DNA of 10,699 nucleotides from contig JASHQP010000674.1 of assembly GCA_030039095.1 (NCBI GenBank), forward strand, positions 1-10,699. The letters run 5' to 3'. The stretch is from Streptosporangiaceae bacterium (lineage in GTDB: Bacteria; Actinomycetota; Actinomycetes; Streptosporangiales; Streptosporangiaceae). The notes under the pieces were generated by a model that searched no databases, was not told the DNA's origin, and worked only from the letters and a program-made list of their open reading frames with translations. A program made the translations under genes and the position numbers. Positions within the stretch are counted from its first letter, which is position 1. Each line of letters opens with the position of its first letter. This document shows, piece after piece, positions 6,365 to 10,699 of the stretch.

Positions 6365-7975
6365 ATGACCGGGCAGGCTCAGTGGGACGCCATCGTGGTC
6401 GGAGCGGGCCACAACGGCCTGACCGCCGGCGCGCTGCTCGCCCGGGCGGGCCTATCCACGCTGGTCCTCGAGCGGCGAGCCGTCACCGGGGGATGTTCCG
6501 TCACCGAAGAGATCGCTCCCGGCTGCCGGGTGTCGACGGCCGCGTACATCGCCAGCATGCTCCGCCCGGAGGTCATCCGGACGCTGAACCTGGGCCGGCA
6601 TGGCCTGCGGATGATCCAGTGCGAGCCAGCGGTGCAGGTCGCGCTGGAAAACGGCGGGGTACTCGCGCACTGGAACGACGTCGGCCGGACCGCGGCCGAG
6701 ATCGAGAGGTTCTCCCGCCGCGACGCCCAGGCCTTCCGGGCGATGACCGCCGAACTGCACGGGCTGAGCGCCCGGCTGCAGCCGCTGCTGATGATGCCGC
6801 CCCCCGACACCCGGGCCGCGCCATGGCGCGGGGTCAGCGAGTTGCTGCGGGTCGTCCGGCGGCTGCGCGGGATACGCGGGACCGATATCGAGGGCCTGAC
6901 CATGCTGCTGACGGGCAGCCTCGGCGAGTACATCGACGCCAGGTTCGAGTCCGAAGAGGCGAGATCGCTGCTGCTCGCCAACAACCTCTACGGTAAGCAT
7001 GGCGGCCCGTACCAGCCCGGAACCCTGCTCGGCCTGGTCTTCCACATGCTCAGCGGCGGCGATCAGGCGGAGCAAGGCTTCTCCGGGCACGTGATCGGCG
7101 GGATGGGCGCCATCAGCGACGCCATCGCCGCGGCAGGCACCAGCTACGGAATGCAGATCCGGACCGGCTCTCCGGTATCACGCGTCCTGGTCCGCGACGG
7201 CCGCGCCCGCGGCGTTGCCCTGGACGACGGCGCCGAGCTCGCCGCGCCGGTCGTGCTGTCCAACGCAGACCCCAAACGGACCTTCCTGGGCCTGGTCGAC
7301 GCGGCGGAGCTCCCGGATGAATTCCGCGGCGCGGTTGGCCGGATCAAGATGGACGGCCCCTGCGCCAAGGTCAACCTGGTTCTGGACGCCGAGCCGCAGG
7401 TGCACGGGATGCCTCCCGATGCCGCCCCCGGCCGCCGTGCAATGTTCACCCTCGCACCCACGGCTGCGGTCGCCGACGCCTGTTACGACCGGGCCAAGCG
7501 CGGCGAGCTGCCCGACGCTGACCAGCTGTTCGTCGACTGCGTGCTCGCCTCTGCGGTCGACGGCTCGCTCGCCCCGGCCGGACATCACATCCTGACGTGC
7601 TTTGTGCAGTACGTCCCGTACCGGCTGGCGGCGGGGACGTGGGACGAATTCCGCGAGGAGCTCGGCGACCGGGTCATCGCCAGGATCAGCCGGTTCGCCC
7701 CCGCCGTCGCTCAGTCGGTGCTGGCCCGCCAGGTCCTGACGCCGCTCGACCTGGAGCGCGTCTACGGCCTGACCGAGGGGAACATCTTCCACGGCGACAT
7801 CCGGCTGGAGCAGCTGTTTCACATGCGCCCGGTGCCAGGCTGGGCCCGGTATGCCACGCCCATCCGCGGGCTTTACCTGTGCGGGGCCGGCGCACATCCC
7901 GGCGGTGGCGTTACCGGCGCGCCTGGATACAACGCGGCGCGCCGGGTGCTCGCCGACGCCAGGAGGCACCGGTGA
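6365..7975 (+). CDS. FAD-dependent oxidoreductase, PYROXD2 / phytoene desaturase-like (COG1233 type)
   Basis: A 536-residue cytoplasmic flavoprotein. The N-terminal Rossmann fold carries the dinucleotide motif VVGAGHNGLTAG (11-22), the ribose-binding Glu36 (LVLERR) and the second glycine pair TGGCS (41-45). The C-terminus closes with the FAD signature GLYLCGAGAHPGGGVTGAPG (502-521), typical of PYROXD2-like and carotenoid-desaturase-related proteins. No carotenoid genes are nearby, so a carotenoid substrate is doubtful; the PYROXD2 branch is mostly of unknown substrate. The ATG at 6365 is preferred over GTG 6362 because GGGAGGA (6353-6359) is then five bases away. It is the first gene of a three-gene operon; its stop overlaps the next start (GTGA). 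It probably oxidises or desaturates a pathway intermediate (inference). Confidence 0.9.
   Translation: MTGQAQWDAIVVGAGHNGLTAGALLARAGLSTLVLERRAVTGGCSVTEEIAPGCRVSTAAYIASMLRPEVIRTLNLGRHGLRMIQCEPAVQVALENGGVLAHWNDVGRTAAEIERFSRRDAQAFRAMTAELHGLSARLQPLLMMPPPDTRAAPWRGVSELLRVVRRLRGIRGTDIEGLTMLLTGSLGEYIDARFESEEARSLLLANNLYGKHGGPYQPGTLLGLVFHMLSGGDQAEQGFSGHVIGGMGAISDAIAAAGTSYGMQIRTGSPVSRVLVRDGRARGVALDDGAELAAPVVLSNADPKRTFLGLVDAAELPDEFRGAVGRIKMDGPCAKVNLVLDAEPQVHGMPPDAAPGRRAMFTLAPTAAVADACYDRAKRGELPDADQLFVDCVLASAVDGSLAPAGHHILTCFVQYVPYRLAAGTWDEFREELGDRVIARISRFAPAVAQSVLARQVLTPLDLERVYGLTEGNIFHGDIRLEQLFHMRPVPGWARYATPIRGLYLCGAGAHPGGGVTGAPGYNAARRVLADARRHR
7961..7966 (+). promoter_or_regulatory. Ribosome binding site inside the end of the preceding gene
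   Basis: AGGAGG sits five bases before the GTG at 7972, within the last codons of the first flavoenzyme. It fixes the start of the DAO gene and marks translational coupling. Confidence 0.75.
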
Positions 7976-9132
7976 GCCCGGACGTGCTGATCGTCGGCGC
8001 GGGAGTTATCGGCGCCGCGACCGCATACCACCTCAGCAGCCTCGAGGCCGGCGAGGTGACGGTGATCGACAGGGATGTGGTGGGCTCGGGGATGAGCAGC
8101 CGGTCCTCGGCACTGGTCCGGATGCACTACACGTTCCCGCCCGAGGTCGACCTGGCCGTGCGCAGCGACATGATGTTCAGCAACTGGGCGGAGATGACGG
8201 GACGGCCGCCCTGCGTGCGCCGGACGGGCTTTGTCCGGATCGTGCGGCCAGGGGAAGAACCCCAGCTCAGGGCCAACGTGGCAATGCAGCGCCAGCACGG
8301 AGCACGGGCCGAGATCGTGGACGCGGACGCGCTGCGCGAGCTTGCCCCGGGCCTGTACGCCGACGATGTGTCGTGCGCGGCCTGGGAGCAGAACGGCGGG
8401 TACGGCGACGGCGCGCTCGTCGCCGGCGACCTGCTGGCGGCAGCCCGCCAGCGGGGCGTGCGCTACCGTCCGCACGTCCGGGCGGACGCGCTGGTGCGGA
8501 CGGGCGACCGCATCACCGGGGTCAGCACGGCCGAGGGCATCGAGCACGCCGGGGTGGTCGTGCTCGCCACGGGAGTGTGGTCGCCGGCCCTGCTCCGCAC
8601 GGCGGGTCTCGCCCTCCCCATCGAGACCGAGTTCCACGAGGTGGCGGTGCTCGCTCACGACGAGGGCCGAGGCGCGCCCGTGGCCGGCATCGACTCCACC
8701 ACGGGAACCTATTTCCGGCCGGAGGCGGCCGGCCTCATGACGCTCGCCGGGACCTTCGACGGCCCGCGCGGAGCAGACCCCGATTCCATTCCTGACACTG
8801 CACCGGCCGAGAGACTCGCGTCGATCGCCGGATCGGCGGCACGCCGTATTCCCGCCCTGGCCGACGCCGGGATCACGCGGGGCGTCACGGGTGTCTACGA
8901 CATGACACCCGACGCGCGCCCCTTGCTGGGCGGGCTGCCCGGGCTCGGCGGGCTCGTGGTGGCGGCAGGGCTGTCGGGCATGGGCTTCAAGATCTCGCCC
9001 GCGGTGGGCGAGGCCGTCGCCGAACTCGTGCTGCACGGGAAGGCCACTCACGTTGACCTCGAGCCATTCCGGCCCAGCAGGTTCGACGAGGGCCAGCCGA
9101 TCGAGCCCCCGTTCCCTTACTCCGATGACTGA
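7972..9132 (+). CDS. FAD-dependent oxidase, DAO family (sarcosine/glycine oxidase-like)
   Basis: A 386-residue flavoprotein of the D-amino-acid oxidase superfamily, whose members oxidise secondary or primary amines of amino acids. It shows the Rossmann motif VLIVGAGVIGAATAYHL (5-21), Asp33 at the ribose position (VIDRD), an SSRSSALVRMHY segment (42-53) as in sarcosine oxidase-type proteins, the ATGVWS motif (199-204), and a C-terminal DMTPDARPLLGG (310-321) plus GLSGMGFKISPAVGE (333-347) FAD-binding end. I see no obvious cysteine for covalent FAD attachment near the C-terminus. The GTG start at 7972 overlaps the preceding TGA (GTGA) and has AGGAGG five bases upstream (7961-7966), so translation is coupled to the first flavoenzyme. 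An upstream open stretch in this frame is the shadow of the previous gene. Substrate unknown. Confidence 0.93.
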   Translation: MSPDVLIVGAGVIGAATAYHLSSLEAGEVTVIDRDVVGSGMSSRSSALVRMHYTFPPEVDLAVRSDMMFSNWAEMTGRPPCVRRTGFVRIVRPGEEPQLRANVAMQRQHGARAEIVDADALRELAPGLYADDVSCAAWEQNGGYGDGALVAGDLLAAARQRGVRYRPHVRADALVRTGDRITGVSTAEGIEHAGVVVLATGVWSPALLRTAGLALPIETEFHEVAVLAHDEGRGAPVAGIDSTTGTYFRPEAAGLMTLAGTFDGPRGADPDSIPDTAPAERLASIAGSAARRIPALADAGITRGVTGVYDMTPDARPLLGGLPGLGGLVVAAGLSGMGFKISPAVGEAVAELVLHGKATHVDLEPFRPSRFDEGQPIEPPFPYSDD

Positions 9133-9172
9133 CCGGGCAGCCGCGGCGCAGTCGGCCGGGGAAGTCACATGA
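9125..9172 (+). other. 15-codon mini-ORF bridging the DAO and MBL genes
   Basis: An ATG at 9125 inside the last codons of the DAO gene opens a 15-codon frame (MTDRAAAAQSAGEVT) whose TGA at 9170-9172 overlaps the MBL start in ATGA. It could carry ribosomes across the 36-base gap by termination-reinitiation. There is no clear ribosome binding site, so chance is equally likely. Confidence 0.2.
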
Positions 9173-10065
9173 CCGGCTGGTTCGCCACCCGATCGCTCGG
9201 AAAAGGGCTTTACCTTGTGAGCGAGCCAAGCCACGTCAACAGCTTCCTCATCGAGGGCAGCGCGACCGCCGCACTGATCGATACCGGGCTGGGCATCGGC
9301 AACATCCGCCGGGCCGCCGAGGAACTCGCCAGTCACGACGTGATCGCGGTCAATACTCACTACCACTACGACCACTCGGGCGGGAACCACTGGTTCACCA
9401 ATCGGCTGATCCACGAGGCCGGTGCCGCCGCCATCGAGCGAGAGCTGGAGCCTGGCTTGTACCGCGAATACGCCCAGTTCATCATCGAACTGGCGGAGGC
9501 CCTGCCCAGGTTCCGCGAACTTGACGAGCGGTTTTTCCGGTTCCTCACCGAGGACACCACGCCCCGTCCGCTGCCCCCCGGGTTCGACCCAGATGGCTGG
9601 AAATACGTGCCCACAACCGCGACCCGGACCCTTCGCGATGGAGACAAGGTGGAACTGGGCGGCCGCGACCTGACGGTCCTGCACACGCCCGGGCATACGC
9701 CCGACTCGATCTGCCTGCTGGACGAGCGCCACGGCGTGCTGTTCGGCGGGGACACGATCAATACCGGGCCCATCTATGCCCAGCTACCCGACTCGGACAT
9801 CCATTCGTTCGCGGCATCGACCCGGAGGCTGGCCGATCTGGCTGACTCGGTGCGAGTGGTCTACGTAGCGCACTTCGCACGCTATGCCGCCGATCCGGAA
9901 TTCCTCACCGAGGTGGCCAACGGGTTTGAAAGGCTCGTTAATGGCGAAGCGGCGCTCCGGCCCGCAGCCGGGCACGTCGGCAATGCCGTGCACGAAGCAC
10001 GCTTCGGCCGCTTTTCTATCCTCATCGACGAGCAGGGATGCATGCCCTCGATAGGCGGCTGCTAG
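9169..10065 (+). CDS. Metallo-beta-lactamase-fold hydrolase
   Basis: A 298-residue MBL-fold protein. The metal motif is THYHYDHSGGN (His64, His66, Asp68, His69), followed by the third-ligand motif HTPGHTPDS (His172, His176), the bridging Asp195 in LFGGDTINTG, and a final candidate ligand His235 in VVYVAHFARY. Thus a dinuclear (usually zinc) site is complete on paper, although the last His lies in an AHF rather than the common GH context. Family members hydrolyse thioesters, lactones, esters and amides or act as oxygenases. Length is typical, with an insertion of about 60 residues (93-150) between the first and third motifs. It follows the DAO gene by 36 bases. A modest site (GGGGAAG, 9158-9164) precedes the ATG. 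It probably hydrolyses an intermediate made by the two flavoenzymes (inference). Confidence 0.93.
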   Translation: MTGWFATRSLGKGLYLVSEPSHVNSFLIEGSATAALIDTGLGIGNIRRAAEELASHDVIAVNTHYHYDHSGGNHWFTNRLIHEAGAAAIERELEPGLYREYAQFIIELAEALPRFRELDERFFRFLTEDTTPRPLPPGFDPDGWKYVPTTATRTLRDGDKVELGGRDLTVLHTPGHTPDSICLLDERHGVLFGGDTINTGPIYAQLPDSDIHSFAASTRRLADLADSVRVVYVAHFARYAADPEFLTEVANGFERLVNGEAALRPAAGHVGNAVHEARFGRFSILIDEQGCMPSIGGC

Positions 10066-10066
10066 G

Positions 10067-10267
10067 TCACGCAGCGCTGCCGCGCTCGCCGATCCGTTGT
10101 GCGTACAGGGTCAGGAACGACTGGCCGAACGGACAGTTACTCGGCTGCCTGTTAGTCATCCGTGGAGGCGGTGTCGGCCCAGCGAACTCGCCTCCGGCGG
10201 CGAACCGGCCCTGCGCCTCGTCGAGCAGCAGCCCCCTGTCGCCCGCGGCGAATGACAGCAAGTCCAC
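10067..10267 (-). CDS. Unidentified 66-codon ORF, possibly the remnant of a larger gene
   Basis: I do not recognise this ORF. It opens at a GTG without a visible ribosome binding site. The N-terminal part (SFAAGDRGLLLDEAQGRFAA) could form an amphipathic helix, and the C-terminal half contains RQPSNCPFGQSFLTLYAQRIG. Third codon positions are still mostly G/C. It lies downstream of the broken integrase on the same strand, and converges on the MBL gene with stops one base apart. It may be the C-terminal piece of a decayed gene. The frame is closed upstream by TAG at about 10280. Confidence 0.3.
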   Translation of the reverse strand: MDLLSFAAGDRGLLLDEAQGRFAAGGEFAGPTPPPRMTNRQPSNCPFGQSFLTLYAQRIGERGSAA

Positions 10268-10268
10268 A

Positions 10269-10328
10269 TCCGTTAGCTACGCCGTGGATGATCACCAATC
10301 GATCCGCCGGGTCATCGGCGCTAACGGA
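10269..10328. repeat. Pair of 9-bp perfect inverted repeats 42 bp apart
   Basis: TCCGTTAGC (10269-10277) and its exact reverse complement GCTAACGGA (10320-10328) bound a 60-base segment. TCCAC stands just outside both copies (10263-10267 and 10330-10334). The right copy contains the stop codon that ends the integrase remnant. It may be a small insertion scar, a recombination junction or chance. Confidence 0.4.
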
Positions 10329-10637
10329 ATCCACCTGGTGCCTGCGCGCTGCGGCCGCCGCAAGCGTTGCGGCGGGCCACGACGTGGGTCTTGACGTAGG
10401 CCATCAGCTGCCGGATTTCCGACGGGGTGGGCTCGTCCAGGCGGCGGCCGCCCCACTGCCGGTGCCGTCGCTGACGGCCGCCGACACCACCGGGACGTAC
10501 TCGACGAAGGTCGGCACCGGCTTGGAAGGCTGCGGGAGAGCGGTCAGGTCCGCCGGGGACAGGCCCATCCGCTCCAGTACCAGCAGCGCCGCCTCCACGA
10601 GATCCTGCTGGGACGCCTCCGGGGTCACGGCGGTCAT
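10321..10637 (-). pseudogene. Tyrosine-recombinase-type integrase remnant, N-terminal part only, with internal deletion and frameshift
   Basis: The ATG at 10637 has a strong site (AAGGGAGG, 10643-10650) and opens 59 codons ending VPTFVEYVPVVSAAVSDGT (10637-10461). The frame then runs into stop, but after a two-base offset another frame (10458-10321) continues with QWGGRRLDEPTPSEI and QLMAYVKTHVVARRN, to GGRSA, then ends at TAG. Both pieces match, from memory, the N-terminal SAM-like DNA-binding domain of actinomycete site-specific integrases. In those, roughly a dozen residues with a YGSYWNR-like core stand between the two pieces, so I infer an out-of-frame deletion at about 10459-10460. The catalytic domain (Arg, His-x-x-Arg, Tyr) is absent after GGRSA. 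The product is surely inactive. The family call is moderately sure; decay is clear from the frames. Confidence 0.65.
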
Positions 10638-10699
10638 GGCAGCCTCCCTTCGCCGCAGGGGACGGGGGCATGTGCCCGCAGCGCCTGGTCGACCACGGC
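10638..10699. other. Upstream flank of the integrase remnant
   Basis: Apart from the ribosome binding site at 10643-10650 I see no promoter, gene or repeat in this GC-rich stretch before the window ends. Confidence 0.4.

Noticed and set aside
7597..7971. N-terminal extension of the DAO gene in its own frame
   Set aside because: Overlaps the end of the first flavoenzyme; the Rossmann motif begins right after the GTG at 7972, which has an AGGAGG site.
7873..9732. 619-codon minus-strand open frame opposite the DAO and MBL genes
   Set aside because: Spans two well-supported genes and their junction, low-complexity composition, no domain.
10071..10080. GCAGCGCTGC just after the MBL stop as a terminator
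   Set aside because: A perfect palindrome without loop or T-tract; not convincing.
1..10699. CRISPR array, tRNA or rRNA genes
   Set aside because: No regularly spaced repeats and no recognisable tRNA or rRNA sequence were seen by eye on either strand.

Overview
The window comes from a high-GC chromosome with strong G/C preference at third codon positions, GTG as well as ATG starts, and GGAGG-type ribosome binding sites. The transporter lipoprotein with a twin-arginine signal and the integrase remnant at the right edge both resemble proteins common in filamentous actinomycetes. I infer an actinobacterium but cannot name a genus.

Layout. (1) Positions 1-4286, minus strand: an operon read from right to left. 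It starts with an MmgE/PrpD-family enzyme (2862-4286), then a family-5 (peptide/opine/nickel class) ABC substrate-binding lipoprotein (1108-2808), a DppB-type permease (96-1049), and the first 31 codons of what is probably the partner DppC-type permease (1-95, cut by the window edge). (2) Positions 4287-4423: a short AT-rich divergent promoter region. (3) Positions 4424-6224: two regulators that converge tail to tail with a 19-base gap. The plus-strand one is unusual: an IS1595-transposase-like zinc ribbon plus HTH fused to a complete TetR-type repressor. The minus-strand one is an ordinary TetR/AcrR protein. (4) Positions 6225-6364: a second AT-rich divergent region with a good sigma-70-like promoter (TTGACA-N18-GATACT) and an operator-like palindrome. 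(5) Positions 6365-10065, plus strand: an operon of a PYROXD2/phytoene-desaturase-like FAD oxidoreductase, a DAO-type FAD oxidase whose start overlaps the previous stop, and a metallo-beta-lactamase-fold hydrolase. (6) Positions 10066-10699: degraded DNA, with an unidentified 66-codon minus-strand ORF, a 9-bp inverted repeat pair, and the N-terminal remnant of a tyrosine-recombinase-type integrase broken by an internal deletion.

Working model (inference). This looks like a self-contained uptake and catabolism locus: an ABC importer with a PrpD-fold lyase or isomerase on one arm, two flavoenzymes and a hydrolase on the other, and two TetR-type repressors between them, each beside one of the divergent promoters. 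The substrate cannot be read from sequence. A small organic acid, peptide-like or N-substituted amino acid compound fits the family mix. The fused regulator is the most novel-looking item. The integrase remnant suggests past mobile-element activity at the right flank.
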